Of a stretch of 58,302 bases of DNA, positions 46,389-55,424 are shown piece after piece. Every line of letters starts with the position of its first letter. Positions within the stretch are counted from its first letter, which is position 1. Origin of the DNA: an uncultured Roseburia sp. (lineage in GTDB: Bacteria; Bacillota; Clostridia; Lachnospirales; Lachnospiraceae). The notes beneath the pieces were generated by a model. That model made no database searches. It was not told the DNA's origin and saw nothing but the letters and a program-made list of their open reading frames with translations. The stretch covers positions 1-58,302 of the forward strand of contig CANSSP010000020.1 of NCBI GenBank assembly GCA_947649645.1, written 5' to 3'. Position numbers and translations under genes: made by a program.

Positions 46389-47075
46389 TCACTCTTCTAT
46401 TTTGTATCCGCGCCCCCACACAACCTTGAGATAACGCGGTTCTGCAGGGTTGTATTCCACTTTTTCCCTCAGATGCCGGATATGTACGGCAACCGTATTT
46501 TCTGTTCCGTAGGGATTGTCCCGCCACACTTCCTGATAAATCTCATTTGGAGAAAAAACCTTTCCCGGATACTGCATCAAAAGTTTTAAAATATTATATT
46601 CCGTGGGTGTAAGCGCCACTTTTTCCCCGTCCAGCGTCACCTCTTTTGTCCGATCGTCCAGTTCGATTCCGCCGATACCGAGCACATCCTTCTTCACGCT
46701 TCCGCCTCCGAGCTGCATATACCTTCTGAGCTGTGACTTTACACGCGCCTGCAGCTCCACAGGATTAAAGGGCTTTGTCACATAATCGTCTGCTCCGACT
46801 GTAAGGCCCAGTACCTTGTCCGTGTCCTCGCTTTTTGCTGTCAGAAGTATCACCGGAACATTGCTGGTCTCCCGTATTTTTACCATGGCAGAGATCCCGT
46901 TCATCTCTGGCATCATAATATCCATTAAAACCAGATGAATCTCTTCCCTTTTTAAAATTTCAACAGCTTCTTTTCCGTTGTACGCTTCAAATACCCGATA
47001 TCCGTCGGCCATCAGATAGATTTTCAGCGCGGAGACAATATCTTTTTCATCGTCACATACCAGTATGTTATACAT
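46389..47075 (-). CDS. OmpR-family response regulator
   Basis: 228-residue regulator. The receiver domain is at 1-115 with phospho-Asp in VLMDIMMPEMNG, conserved Thr in LLTAKSEDTDKVLGL and Lys in DDYVTKPFNP. A winged-helix DNA-binding domain follows (VALTPTEYNILKLLMQYPGKVFSPNEIYQEVW, VHIRHLREKVEYNPAEPRYLKVVWGRGYKIE). It closely resembles VanR-type regulators. The ATG at 47075 follows ACGAGGAAGAT. It is the first gene of the regulator-kinase pair. Direct-repeat operators of this class resemble those found upstream of the injection system, but no link is shown. Confidence 0.95.
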   Translation of the reverse strand: MYNILVCDDEKDIVSALKIYLMADGYRVFEAYNGKEAVEILKREEIHLVLMDIMMPEMNGISAMVKIRETSNVPVILLTAKSEDTDKVLGLTVGADDYVTKPFNPVELQARVKSQLRRYMQLGGGSVKKDVLGIGGIELDDRTKEVTLDGEKVALTPTEYNILKLLMQYPGKVFSPNEIYQEVWRDNPYGTENTVAVHIRHLREKVEYNPAEPRYLKVVWGRGYKIEE

Positions 47076-47142
47076 ATCTTCCTCGTTTCTGCGCGTCTGC
47101 ACGTCCTGTGTCCCGCCGCACATGAATGATAATCATGATGTT

Positions 47143-47171
47143 ATTGTAACGAAATGAATATGAACTTTAAA
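47143..47171 (-). promoter_or_regulatory. candidate promoter of the regulator-kinase operon
   Basis: On the minus strand TTTAAA (47166-47171), a 17-base spacer and TACAAT (47143-47148) lie about 70 bases before the response-regulator start. The -35 is weak, so activation is possible. Confidence 0.4.
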
Positions 47172-47218
47172 GGAGTCAAATGTTTAAGATTTGATGAAGA
47201 TAAGATTTAAAGCACACG

Positions 47219-47256
47219 AAAAAAGGACGGTTCTGCCTGTCTTTCGCATCCGTCCT
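47219..47256 (-). terminator. terminator after the DEAD-box helicase gene
   Basis: On the minus strand AGGACGG and CCGTCCT (47250-47256 and 47224-47230) form a 7-base-pair stem with a 19-base loop, followed by a run of six T (47224-47219). It lies about 45 bases after the helicase stop. Confidence 0.65.
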
Positions 47257-47299
47257 CGTTTCTGTTTTTCTGCTTTCTGATTTCACACCGCCTGGCACT

Positions 47300-48898
47300 T
47301 TATTTCTGGTTTGCCGGCTCCATATTTACGGAATGTCCCTTGATCTTCGCATTCTTCATCGCGTCAAGGACTTCTCTGCCATACTCACGCGGCACTTCCA
47401 CAAATGTATACTTGTCATACATATCGATCGCTCCGACCAGTTTTCCCGGCATTCCCGACTCTCCGGCCACGGCGCCTAAAATATCTCCCGGTTTGATCCG
47501 ATCCTTTTTGCCGATGTTGATAAAAAGACGCACCATGCCTTCCTCAGCCCCGGTATTGTCAAAATCCATATCCATAACTGTATTTTTATCATTATCCAGA
47601 TTAACCTGTCCCAGCGCCTGCTTTAAAAATGCCGCTGCGATATCCATCGCGGTATAATCTGAATCGTTGACCTGGTTTTCAATGATATTGATCATATCAT
47701 TGATATTTTCCTCGTCTATAATCCTTGCGATCTCATCCATGACCTTTTCCGCCTTGATCTGGGCTACATCGTCGCTGGAGGGAATCGGCATCGCCACTAT
47801 TTTTGTCTTGCAGTAACGCATAATGTCTTTCAGCTTATAGACTTCTTTTCCCTTTACAAACGTAAAAGCGCGTCCGGTCCTTCCCGCGCGTCCGGTCCTT
47901 CCGATGCGGTGTACATAATACTCATCGTCCTGTGGAATATCAAAATTGAAAACCGCTTCCACATCATCCACATCGATTCCACGGGCAGCGACATCTGTAG
48001 CTATCAGAACTTCCGTTTTTCCTGTCCTGAAACCTTTCATGACACGGTCTCTCTGCGACTGCTTCATATCCCCGTGAAGACCCTCGGTAAAATATCCGCG
48101 CCCCTGCAATTCCTCCGTCAGCTCGTCTACCATGCGCTTTGTATTACAGAAAACCAGAGAAAGTTTCGGGTTGTAATAGTCCAGAAGCCTCGTGAGCACC
48201 TCCACCTTATCCTTTCTCTTCACATCATAGTAGTACTGTTCAATGCTCGGCACAGTCAGCTCTTTTTTCACAACCCGGATACTCACCGCATCGTGCTGGT
48301 ATTTTTTCGTGATCTCCAGAATCGGCTTTGGCATCGTCGCGGAAAAAAGAACCGTCTGTCTTCCTTCTTCCGGAATATATTCCAGAATCGTCTCGATATC
48401 CTCACGGAATCCCATATTCAGCATCTCATCCGCCTCATCGAGCACAACCATATTTACGTCGTCGCAGCGGATTGTTTTTCTCCTCAGATGATCCATAACA
48501 CGTCCGGGCGTGCCGATAATAATCTGCGCCCCGCTCTTTAACGCCCTGATCTGCCGCGAAATCTCCTGTCCTCCATAAACCGGGAGGACTTTGATACCGT
48601 GCATATATCTCGCAAGCTTTCGTATTTCGTCCGCCACCTGAATTGCAAGCTCTCTTGTCGGGGATAAAATAATAACCTGTGTTTTTTTATTGTCTACATC
48701 CACTTTCTGCAGCGCAGGAATACCAAAAGACGCCGTCTTTCCCGTTCCCGTCTGTGCCTGTCCGATCACGTCCACACCCGACATCACAATGGGAATCGCC
48801 TGACTCTGTATCGGGGTCGCCTCCTCAAATCCCATCTCCTCTACTGCCCGAAGTATCTGCGGATATAATTCAAGTTCATCAAATCTTACTGTTTCCAT
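47300..48898 (-). CDS. DEAD-box RNA helicase with DbpA-like RNA-binding domain
   Basis: 532-residue ATP-dependent RNA helicase (CshA/DeaD group). Motifs in order are Q-motif (GFEEATPIQSQAIP), AQTGTGKT, PTRELA, DEAD, SAT, HGDMKQSQRDRVM and HRIGRTGRAGR. The C-terminal 75 residues form a DbpA-type RNA-binding domain (VRLFINIGKKDRIKPGDILGAV, KYTFVEVPREYGREVL). It likely helps ribosome assembly or RNA decay, often with cold induction. ATG at 48898 follows GAAAGGAAATGT. A strong promoter at 49068-49096 implies a leader of about 160 bases. Confidence 0.95.
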   Translation of the reverse strand: METVRFDELELYPQILRAVEEMGFEEATPIQSQAIPIVMSGVDVIGQAQTGTGKTASFGIPALQKVDVDNKKTQVIILSPTRELAIQVADEIRKLARYMHGIKVLPVYGGQEISRQIRALKSGAQIIIGTPGRVMDHLRRKTIRCDDVNMVVLDEADEMLNMGFREDIETILEYIPEEGRQTVLFSATMPKPILEITKKYQHDAVSIRVVKKELTVPSIEQYYYDVKRKDKVEVLTRLLDYYNPKLSLVFCNTKRMVDELTEELQGRGYFTEGLHGDMKQSQRDRVMKGFRTGKTEVLIATDVAARGIDVDDVEAVFNFDIPQDDEYYVHRIGRTGRAGRTGRAFTFVKGKEVYKLKDIMRYCKTKIVAMPIPSSDDVAQIKAEKVMDEIARIIDEENINDMINIIENQVNDSDYTAMDIAAAFLKQALGQVNLDNDKNTVMDMDFDNTGAEEGMVRLFINIGKKDRIKPGDILGAVAGESGMPGKLVGAIDMYDKYTFVEVPREYGREVLDAMKNAKIKGHSVNMEPANQK

Positions 48899-49308
48899 AC
48901 ATTTCCTTTCTACTATTTTGTGCATAAATAAAGAGGGCGCGCTGCATGATTTTCCAGATTGAAATCGCGTCTTGCAGCATTCCCTCAAATTCCCTGTTTA
49001 CTCAAAATACACGATGGATGATCTCTCTACCGCAGTCCGTTCTGACGCGGTTTTCATAACGTTCTGAATCATAGCATATACAATGCGTTTTGTCAAGAAT
49101 TGAAGTGCATGTGTTACGGCTCTATGTAACCCCAAGACCTGACGAAAATCCAGGCTAAGGGCTTATTCCTATTCTAAAGCAATCGACAAAAACGTATTTC
49201 ACCCATACCGTAACTCTTTCCATCCTGCACATACTTTCGTAAAAATGTGAAGTCTCGATTGCGGATTTTCTTGATTACAGTATAGTTTATGCGCCGGCTC
49301 CTTTTTTG
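48899..49308. other. helicase leader and intergenic region
   Basis: About 410 bases without a gene. The part from 48899 to about 49061 would be the helicase 5' leader, with a GCTGC/GCAGC pairing possible between about 48940 and 48982. The rest (49100-49308) follows the SpoIIQ-like gene's end. I see no tRNA, open frame or clear terminator there. Confidence 0.5.
49068..49096 (-). promoter_or_regulatory. promoter of the DEAD-box helicase gene
   Basis: Minus-strand TTGACA (49091-49096), a 17-base spacer and TATGAT (49068-49073). This is a near-consensus housekeeping promoter with a leader of about 160 bases. Confidence 0.8.
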
Positions 49309-50142
49309 TTACTCAAAAAAATCAACCGGATCGATCGGCACTCCGTCTTTTAACAATTCGAAATAGAGATTGCTCCCCTCCACATCATAATACTTGGTCG
49401 GCTCACTGATATATCCGATAATATGCCCTGCCTCTACGTAATCTCCTTCGTTAAAAGTCAGTTCTTTCAACTGTCCGTAAACTGCCTGATAACCGTCGCC
49501 TAAGTCAACTGTCACGGTACATCCCGTCTCTGCATTCTGTTCTTCGATTTTCGTCACCTGCCCTTTTGCCACGGAGTAGACCTTGCTGTTGACTTCCCCG
49601 GCAATAATCACGGCCGGATTTGTTGTGTAATGGTCAAGTGTCGGAAAATAAATCGAAGAATCCATGCTGAAATTTAAGATAATATCACCCTCCATCGGCC
49701 ATAGCATCCCTTCCTCCGGAGAGAAATGAAGTGCTTCTGGCTGTGCGGCCGTCTCTTCCGCGGCCACATCCTCTCTGGATTCTTCCGGCAGACCGGCCGT
49801 TTCCGATGCCTCCGTCCCTTCCGCAGAATCTGTTTCTGTCTCTTCCATTTTCTCCGTCATTTCCAGCATGTCCGTCGTCTTTTCCGCCTCTTCCGTATCA
49901 CGCTTTTTCTTCGGCTGAATCACGGCAGAAGCCTGTGCCGCATTTTCTGTCTCCTCCACTGCGGCCACATCCGGATTATTCTCGTTCATTTCCTCGGCAA
50001 GTTCTGCCTCCATCTGCTGCCGCTCCTCTTCCCTGCCGCTGCTGTAAAGAACCGTCGTGCCGACCGCCGCAATGACGACGAGCGCACCCGCGATTAAGTA
50101 CTGTCTGCGCCGGATCTGCTCAAAAAAACCTCTCTTCCTCAT
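49309..50142 (-). CDS. SpoIIQ-like degenerate M23 peptidase
   Basis: 277-residue membrane protein. It has an N-terminal helix (YLIAGALVVIAAVGTTVLY), a long acidic linker (about 40-140, Glu/Thr/Ala-rich), and an M23/LytM-like domain (MLWPMEGDIILNFSMDS, VYSVAKGQVTKIEEQ, GSNLYFELLKDGVPIDPVDFF). The zinc ligands of active LytM enzymes are replaced: the HxxxD region reads NPAVIIA and HxH reads NLYFE. It should be structural, like Bacillus SpoIIQ, which forms the channel between mother cell and forespore. It lies just after spoIID. The start at 50142 is supported by GGTGAT; an ATG four codons earlier is possible. Confidence 0.85.
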   Translation of the reverse strand: MRKRGFFEQIRRRQYLIAGALVVIAAVGTTVLYSSGREEERQQMEAELAEEMNENNPDVAAVEETENAAQASAVIQPKKKRDTEEAEKTTDMLEMTEKMEETETDSAEGTEASETAGLPEESREDVAAEETAAQPEALHFSPEEGMLWPMEGDIILNFSMDSSIYFPTLDHYTTNPAVIIAGEVNSKVYSVAKGQVTKIEEQNAETGCTVTVDLGDGYQAVYGQLKELTFNEGDYVEAGHIIGYISEPTKYYDVEGSNLYFELLKDGVPIDPVDFFE

Positions 50143-50234
50143 ATCAATCACCATCCATTGTTTATTTTTAAAAATAGTGTTACCTTATTTGGATGGTTTA
50201 TTCAGACATGAAAAATATATATTTGCAAAGCACG

Positions 50235-51266
50235 TCAGTTTTCACTTACATTCGAAAGCTCTGCTCCCGGATAAAAATAGGTGAGGATCTCTTTATAGCT
50301 TTTCCCTTCAGCCGCCATAAGTTCTGCCGTATACTGACTGAGACCAAATCCATGCCCCAGCCCTTTTGTCACAATGCGTACCTGGCCCCCGTCTTCCGTC
50401 ACCGCAAAACACGCAGAACTGAGTTTACATCGGACGCGAAACTCTTCGCCGGAATATGTCCCGCTTCCCACCGCAATTTCCTTCACATAACCCGCACTGT
50501 CTCTGCTTACTATTTTAATTTGCCCCATCGTCTCCGGAGGCGACTCCGGAAACAAAGTTCTGCAGTTTTCCAGAAACTTTTCCCTCTCCCAATACTGCAC
50601 TGTCAGATACCCGTCCGCCGCAGTATCCTCAGGGCACGGACATTCCACGAGGTACGGCATATCCGTATTCTCGTACAGCTCTGACATCGTTCTCGTTTTT
50701 CCGGCACTGACGGCATGGTACGCAGCGTAAATATATTGTCCCTGATACGTCAGCACTTCCCCTTCCGTCTGTTCTGCACATTCTTTCAGGCTCTGATAGA
50801 TTCTCTCATAATTCTCCCCCCACAACTCACGCATCTCATCCCCGCTCAGTGAATCCGGTTCTGCCGTGTGAGTCCGCATTGCATCATAGAGACTTGTCCT
50901 GGCAATCACACACTGCGCCAGAATCGCCTGCGTGCTGCTGCCCGCCTTGATTTGTTTCGCTACAATGCCCGTGACCTTTTCTTCCGGCTTTTTTTCCACA
51001 TTGTCCACGGTTTTCTCCGCAGACTCACTCTCTCCCGGAACTCCCGCTTCGGTTTCACCTGCCCCGATGCTCTCCGATACCATTTCAACATATTCTGTCG
51101 CAGCCGCCGACAAATCAGAAGGAAGTACCTGCTCCAGCGGCAGTCTCTTCATCAGATGCTCCAGACGCATTTCCTGACACACAATTGTAACAATCAACGG
51201 CAGAAGAACGATGATACTAAGCAGTGATAAAACCAGATTTATTTTCTTTTCCAGCCTGTTTTTCAC
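50235..51266 (-). CDS. spoIID: stage II sporulation protein D
   Basis: 343-residue membrane protein of the SpoIID lytic transglycosylase family, needed for engulfment. It has a transmembrane helix (INLVLSLLSIIVLLPLIVTIV), a variable acidic insert, and the SpoIID core (AILAQCVIARTSLYDAM; YHAVSAGKTRTMSELYENTDMPYL; GLGHGFGLSQYTAELMAAEGKSYKEILTYFYPG). The position of the catalytic Glu (E in EALKAQ of Bacillus) is Gln113 here (TQAILAQ). GTG is the start, with AAGGAGATTT upstream; an in-frame ATG 13 codons earlier has no such site. It is followed by the SpoIIQ-like gene, the usual sporulation pair. Confidence 0.92.
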   Translation of the reverse strand: MKNRLEKKINLVLSLLSIIVLLPLIVTIVCQEMRLEHLMKRLPLEQVLPSDLSAAATEYVEMVSESIGAGETEAGVPGESESAEKTVDNVEKKPEEKVTGIVAKQIKAGSSTQAILAQCVIARTSLYDAMRTHTAEPDSLSGDEMRELWGENYERIYQSLKECAEQTEGEVLTYQGQYIYAAYHAVSAGKTRTMSELYENTDMPYLVECPCPEDTAADGYLTVQYWEREKFLENCRTLFPESPPETMGQIKIVSRDSAGYVKEIAVGSGTYSGEEFRVRCKLSSACFAVTEDGGQVRIVTKGLGHGFGLSQYTAELMAAEGKSYKEILTYFYPGAELSNVSEN

Positions 51267-51337
51267 ATTAAAATCTCCTTGTCCATATATTACTATATGA
51301 TACAAGGAGATTTCTCATTCTCATTTTCAGATTTGTC

Positions 51338-52000
51338 TTAATAAAAATACATGATGGCCATTACCATATTAAAAATCAGATAAAAAATAAATATTATATA
51401 TGCCAGAAGCAGCAAAGAATATACTACCGTATAGATAATGGGAAACGTCTTTTTGCGTCCCAGTATGTAAGCACGCCAGATATAGTATCCCGGCATCAAA
51501 AAGATCGCAAAAAGAATCAATCCCGCAATCTTATAATGCTGTTGATGAACCTTTACAATATCCAATATGACAAAAACAATATATGCAATCGACAACCCAT
51601 ATCCAAGAAGCACAGGCATCAAGCTTCCCGATCCACTGAAAACATCTGCATGATGACCTCCGAAAATATACTGATAACGGACGCGCGATACAGTTTCATA
51701 TGTCAGAAAAAATCCCATTATAATATGAAGAGGCATAAGAACCAGAAGTATATTACAGAAAACATCTGTCACCGGCCCGTGCAATGGCTGATGCTGTGGC
51801 ACATAAGGACTGGATCCATAATACGGATTCTGCCATCCATATGGATTCTGTCCGTTTCCGTACTGCTGCCCGTATGGATTTTGTCCGTTTCCGTACTGCT
51901 GCCCGTATGGATTCTCATTTTTCTTCGCCTTTTCCTCATAAATTCCCGATTCTTCCCCATAAGTTCCCGGCTGTTCCTGTCCGCTTTTTCTCTCTTCCAT
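51338..52000 (-). CDS. membrane protein with Tyr/Gln/Pro-rich repeats
   Basis: 220-residue protein. The N-terminal 75 residues are hydrophilic with NPYGQQYGNGQ tandem repeats and a YVPQHQPLHGP end. Four hydrophobic segments follow (FCNILLVLMPLHIIMGFFL, SLMPVLLGYGLSIAYIVFVILDI, IAGLILFAIFLMPGYYIW, IIYTVVYSLLLLAYIIFIFYLI). I do not recognise the family. Similar repeat-plus-membrane proteins are common in Clostridia. GAGGAAAGTCAG precedes the ATG. It lies between spoIID and rsmA with no clear functional link. Confidence 0.75.
   Translation of the reverse strand: MEERKSGQEQPGTYGEESGIYEEKAKKNENPYGQQYGNGQNPYGQQYGNGQNPYGWQNPYYGSSPYVPQHQPLHGPVTDVFCNILLVLMPLHIIMGFFLTYETVSRVRYQYIFGGHHADVFSGSGSLMPVLLGYGLSIAYIVFVILDIVKVHQQHYKIAGLILFAIFLMPGYYIWRAYILGRKKTFPIIYTVVYSLLLLAYIIFIFYLIFNMVMAIMYFY
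51841..51913 (-). repeat. 33-base tandem coding repeat
   Basis: Two near-identical 33-base units (51841-51873 and 51874-51906) plus a partial third (51907-51913) encode the NPYGQQYGNGQ repeats. One base differs between the full copies. Such arrays can change copy number by slippage. Confidence 0.85.
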
Positions 52001-52058
52001 CTGACTTTCCTCTTTTCCCTGCCTTCCGGCGCCTCATTCAATCAATAGCTGCCATAAA

Positions 52059-52949
52059 TCAATATGTCCTGCTGCCCTCTCCTCTCTTTCTCCTGCAGAT
52101 GATATTGGATAACTGTGCAAACTGTTCCAAAGTTAACGCCTCTCCGCGAACAGTCAGCGAAACACCTGATTCTGCAATACAGGACTGTATCGTTTCTTTC
52201 GGAAGAGAAATACCAGGTGCATGACTCAGCCCGTTTGCCAGTGTTTTCCGCCTCTGGTTAAAAGATGCGCGGATGATCTCAAACATGAGACGTTCATCTT
52301 CAACTATAACCGACATTTCCTTTCTGCATGTCAGCCGTATTACAGCACTCCCCACTTTCGGGCGGGGGATAAAACAATTTGGCGGTACATTCGCCACAAT
52401 TTCCGGAATGGAATAATACTGTACAGCAAGCGAAAGCGCACCGTAATCTTTTGTCCCGGGTCCGGACTGCATCCGGTCTGCAACCTCTTTCTGCACCATT
52501 ACAGTGATACAGTCAATCGGTACACGGCTCTCAAATAATCCCATTATAATCGGCGTCGTGATATAATAGGGCAGGTTTGCCACCACCTTGATCGGTTTTC
52601 CTTCATTGTGCTCCCGAATCATCCGCGCAATATCCACATTCAGAATATCTTCATTCAGAACCGTCACATTCCGATACTGCGCCAGCGTCTCCTCAAGAAT
52701 CGGGATCAGCTTCCGGTCAATCTCAACCGCAACGACACTGCGCGCAGCTTCACAGAGATACTGTGTCATCGTTCCGATTCCGGGCCCGATCTCCAGCACA
52801 AAATCTTCCTTTGTCACTCCGGAAGCTTTTATAATCCTCTCCAGAACACGCGTGTCAATCAGAAAATTCTGCCCGAACTTTTTCTGAAAATTAAATTGAT
52901 ACTTCTGCAGTATCGCGATTGTGTTCTGCGGAACTCCAAGTAATTCCAT
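52059..52949 (-). CDS. rsmA: 16S rRNA adenine dimethyltransferase
   Basis: 296-residue KsgA/RsmA enzyme that dimethylates two adenines near the 3' end of 16S rRNA (A1518 and A1519 in E. coli numbering). The family motifs are FQKKFGQNFLIDTRVLERII, VLEIGPGIGTMTQYLCE (SAM-binding GxGxGT), VVAVEIDRKLIPIL, NLPYYITTPIIMGL (NLPY catalytic motif) and FNQRRKTLANGL. The ATG at 52949 follows GAAGGGAAGATAT. The frame stays open upstream but without family similarity. It follows a small unknown gene by 13 bases. Confidence 0.96.
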   Translation of the reverse strand: MELLGVPQNTIAILQKYQFNFQKKFGQNFLIDTRVLERIIKASGVTKEDFVLEIGPGIGTMTQYLCEAARSVVAVEIDRKLIPILEETLAQYRNVTVLNEDILNVDIARMIREHNEGKPIKVVANLPYYITTPIIMGLFESRVPIDCITVMVQKEVADRMQSGPGTKDYGALSLAVQYYSIPEIVANVPPNCFIPRPKVGSAVIRLTCRKEMSVIVEDERLMFEIIRASFNQRRKTLANGLSHAPGISLPKETIQSCIAESGVSLTVRGEALTLEQFAQLSNIICRRKRGEGSRTY

Positions 52950-52962
52950 ATATCTTCCCTTC

Positions 52963-53379
52963 TCATACCTGCCGACCGGCAATCCGGTCATCAAACAGTC
53001 TGTCCAGAAACGTTTCGTACAGACCTTTAAAAACCGCATGAAAAATCTGCGCCCTTTCTGCCCCTTCTCCCGTCATTTCTGCAGCCTCATAGAGTGCAAA
53101 GGCAGCCTCATAGAGCGCAGGATTTTTATCATAAAACACTTCCGTCAGACCATCCTCAAACACAAACTGTGCTTCCTGTGACAGATTTTCCTTAAAATCA
53201 GCCTTCGAAATACAACCTCTCTCTTCATAATCGGACAAAAAAATATGCCCTGACACAGAATTGATATATTCTTCATAAATACTTCTGACATCTTCATAGG
53301 TCACCAGAGTATAGTTTTCATTCCAATACTGTTCAAACGTCTCCCTGTCGGGAAACTTCTCAAAAATATCTGTTTCCAT
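52963..53379 (-). CDS. acidic protein of unknown function upstream of rsmA
   Basis: 138-residue acidic, helical protein (DIFEKFPDRETFEQYWNENY, then YEDVRSIYEEYINSVSGHIF, ALYEAAFALYEAAEMTGEGAE). No signal peptide, membrane helix or known motif is seen. GGGGGAGATGT lies just before the ATG at 53379; the open frame extends upstream without a ribosome site. It is 13 bases from rsmA and probably in its operon. Confidence 0.7.
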   Translation of the reverse strand: METDIFEKFPDRETFEQYWNENYTLVTYEDVRSIYEEYINSVSGHIFLSDYEERGCISKADFKENLSQEAQFVFEDGLTEVFYDKNPALYEAAFALYEAAEMTGEGAERAQIFHAVFKGLYETFLDRLFDDRIAGRQV

Positions 53380-53497
53380 ACATCTCCCCCTGTCAAAACA
53401 CCACTTTACAGGCTCATTCATCCCATATATTTTCATTTTATTATATCTAAAAACAAAAAAGAATGCAATTGACAAATCCCGAATAAATATATTTTGA

Positions 53498-53527
53498 TTT
53501 ACATATGATATTCTAATTCGTTATAAT
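53498..53527 (+). promoter_or_regulatory. promoter of the DUF885 lipoprotein gene
   Basis: TTTACA (53498-53503), an 18-base spacer and a perfect TATAAT (53522-53527) lie about 50 bases before the gene start. Confidence 0.65.
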
Positions 53528-53578
53528 GAAAAGGAAATCTGTTGTTCTTTTCATTTTATGAAATGAGGTATACCAATT

Positions 53579-55360
53579 TTGAAGAAACACATATTAAAAA
53601 AAGTAACACCTCTGCTGCTCTCTTTTTCCCTTCTGGCCGGATGTGCTTTTCCGTTCTCAGATGCTGTCCGAAAGGCAGAGACAGACACAAAAACAGGTGA
53701 AGATGTCTCCGCAGAATTTGATACCTTTTTAAACGACCTCTTCTGTTCCGAGATTTCTTCAAATTCGATCAATCTCCATTTTACGCTGTCTGACCCCGAA
53801 GCATTCGGGATCACAGACGTTCCTGTCACACTTGGGGATATCTCTGAAAAATCGATCATGGAATCCCATGCAGATCTGGAAAATACGTGTTCTGTTCTCA
53901 GCAAATTTGATGAATCCGCTCTGACAAAAAACCAGAGGCTTACTTATGAAATATTAAATGATTATCTGAAAACAGAATTGTCTGTAGCCGATCTGACGTA
54001 TTATGATGAAATTCTGCGCCCTTCTACCGGGATACAGGCGCAGCTTCCGGTTTTATACGAAGAATACCGGTTCTACGATAAAAAAGATATTGATGATTAC
54101 CTGAAACTGATCGCTCTGACTGAAGATTATTTTTCACAGATCATTGATTTTGAACAAAAAAAGGCGGACGCCGGACTATTTATGTCTGATTACGCCTGCA
54201 ATAATGTGATTTCACAATGTGAGACATTTACAGCTAATCCCGAATCCCATTATCTCATAGAAACCTTCAACAACAAGATCGAAGCACTCCCCGGTCTCTC
54301 CGACGAAGAGCGAGAAACATATCGTACAAAAAATGAAGCACTTGTAAAAGAAAATATTCTGCCCGCCTATGAAAAACTTGCAGACGGCTTGAAAAAACTG
54401 CTTGGAAAGGGATCAAACGAAAAGGGACTCTGTTATTTTGAAGACGGAAAAGAATTTTATGAATATCTCGTATACCACAATACAGGGTGTTCGTCCGACA
54501 TCCCGGATATTCAGAAGATGGTAGAACAAAAGAGGCTTGCCGATCTTAATGATGCCGCCGTCCTGGTTGCAGAAGACCCCGATATCTGGGATAAAAGCAA
54601 CCTTGTATCGCTCGATACGGCCGATCCCACCTCTACTTTACATACGCTGCAGGAAGCGATGTTAAAACATTTTCCCAAAGCGCCCGACACCCAGTTTACC
54701 GTCAGCTACATTGATGAATGCATGGAAGATTATATGGCTCCGGCCTTCTATATCACAGCCCCCATCGACAATTATGACAATAATTCCATCTTTATCAATG
54801 CCTCTACGGACACCACGACAATGCGTTACTTTACAACGCTTGCACATGAAGGTTTTCCCGGTCATCTGTACCAGACAGTCATGTCCTACGAAGCCGGACT
54901 CCCCCCCGTGCGATCAATTTTAAATTATCCTGGTTACGTTGAAGGCTGGGCAACGTATGTGGAAATGATTTCCTATCAGTATGCGGGGCTGGATGAGAAC
55001 GTCGGATTGCTTCTGGCACTCAATCAGTCGGCTCTTTTAAGCCTTTACGCATCGACAGACCTCGGCATCCACTATGACGGGTGGTCTTTTGAAGACATGA
55101 TCAGTTTCTGGTCTGAATACGGAATTTCGGACAAAGAAGTTTTAAGGGAAGTGTATGAGCTGATTGTGGAAGAACCCGCACATTACCTCAAATATTACAT
55201 CGGTTATCTGAATTTTCTGGATATAAAAGAAGACGCAAAAGAAACTTATGGAAGCAATTACAGCGATGTGGCGTTTCACAAAGCGATTCTTGCCATCGGG
55301 CCTGCCCCGTTTGACATCGTTGAAAAATATCTGGATGTATATTATACAGCACAGGACTGA
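53579..55360 (+). CDS. DUF885-family lipoprotein, probable metallopeptidase
   Basis: 593-residue lipoprotein. The signal peptide ends in a lipobox (LLSFSLLAGC, Cys about residue 22), so it should be tethered outside the cytoplasmic membrane. The DUF885 core is clear: zinc motif HEGFPGHLYQT (HExxxxH form), preceded by NASTDTTTMRYFTTLA and followed by YPGYVEGWATYVEMISYQYA. It is likely a zinc-dependent peptidase. The start is TTG: GAGGT lies 10 bases upstream, and the signal peptide begins exactly there, while the next in-frame ATG is far downstream. Confidence 0.9.
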   Translation: MKKHILKKVTPLLLSFSLLAGCAFPFSDAVRKAETDTKTGEDVSAEFDTFLNDLFCSEISSNSINLHFTLSDPEAFGITDVPVTLGDISEKSIMESHADLENTCSVLSKFDESALTKNQRLTYEILNDYLKTELSVADLTYYDEILRPSTGIQAQLPVLYEEYRFYDKKDIDDYLKLIALTEDYFSQIIDFEQKKADAGLFMSDYACNNVISQCETFTANPESHYLIETFNNKIEALPGLSDEERETYRTKNEALVKENILPAYEKLADGLKKLLGKGSNEKGLCYFEDGKEFYEYLVYHNTGCSSDIPDIQKMVEQKRLADLNDAAVLVAEDPDIWDKSNLVSLDTADPTSTLHTLQEAMLKHFPKAPDTQFTVSYIDECMEDYMAPAFYITAPIDNYDNNSIFINASTDTTTMRYFTTLAHEGFPGHLYQTVMSYEAGLPPVRSILNYPGYVEGWATYVEMISYQYAGLDENVGLLLALNQSALLSLYASTDLGIHYDGWSFEDMISFWSEYGISDKEVLREVYELIVEEPAHYLKYYIGYLNFLDIKEDAKETYGSNYSDVAFHKAILAIGPAPFDIVEKYLDVYYTAQD

Positions 55361-55371
55361 ACCTTTTCCCA

Positions 55372-55401
55372 CCGGCCCGGCTTCTTTTTTAACCGGGCCG
55401 G
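55372..55401. terminator. stem-loop between convergent genes
   Basis: CCGGCCCGG (55372-55380) and CCGGGCCGG (55393-55401) form a 9-base-pair stem between the DUF885 and TerD genes. Neither side has a clean T-run; the T-run is in the loop, so its terminator function is less sure. Confidence 0.5.
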
Positions 55402-55424
55402 CAAAAACTTTTCTGATATGAAAA

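Noticed and set aside
51841..51913. CRISPR-like 33-base repeats
   Set aside because: The units are directly adjacent without spacers, and they encode in-frame NPYGQQYGNGQ repeats.
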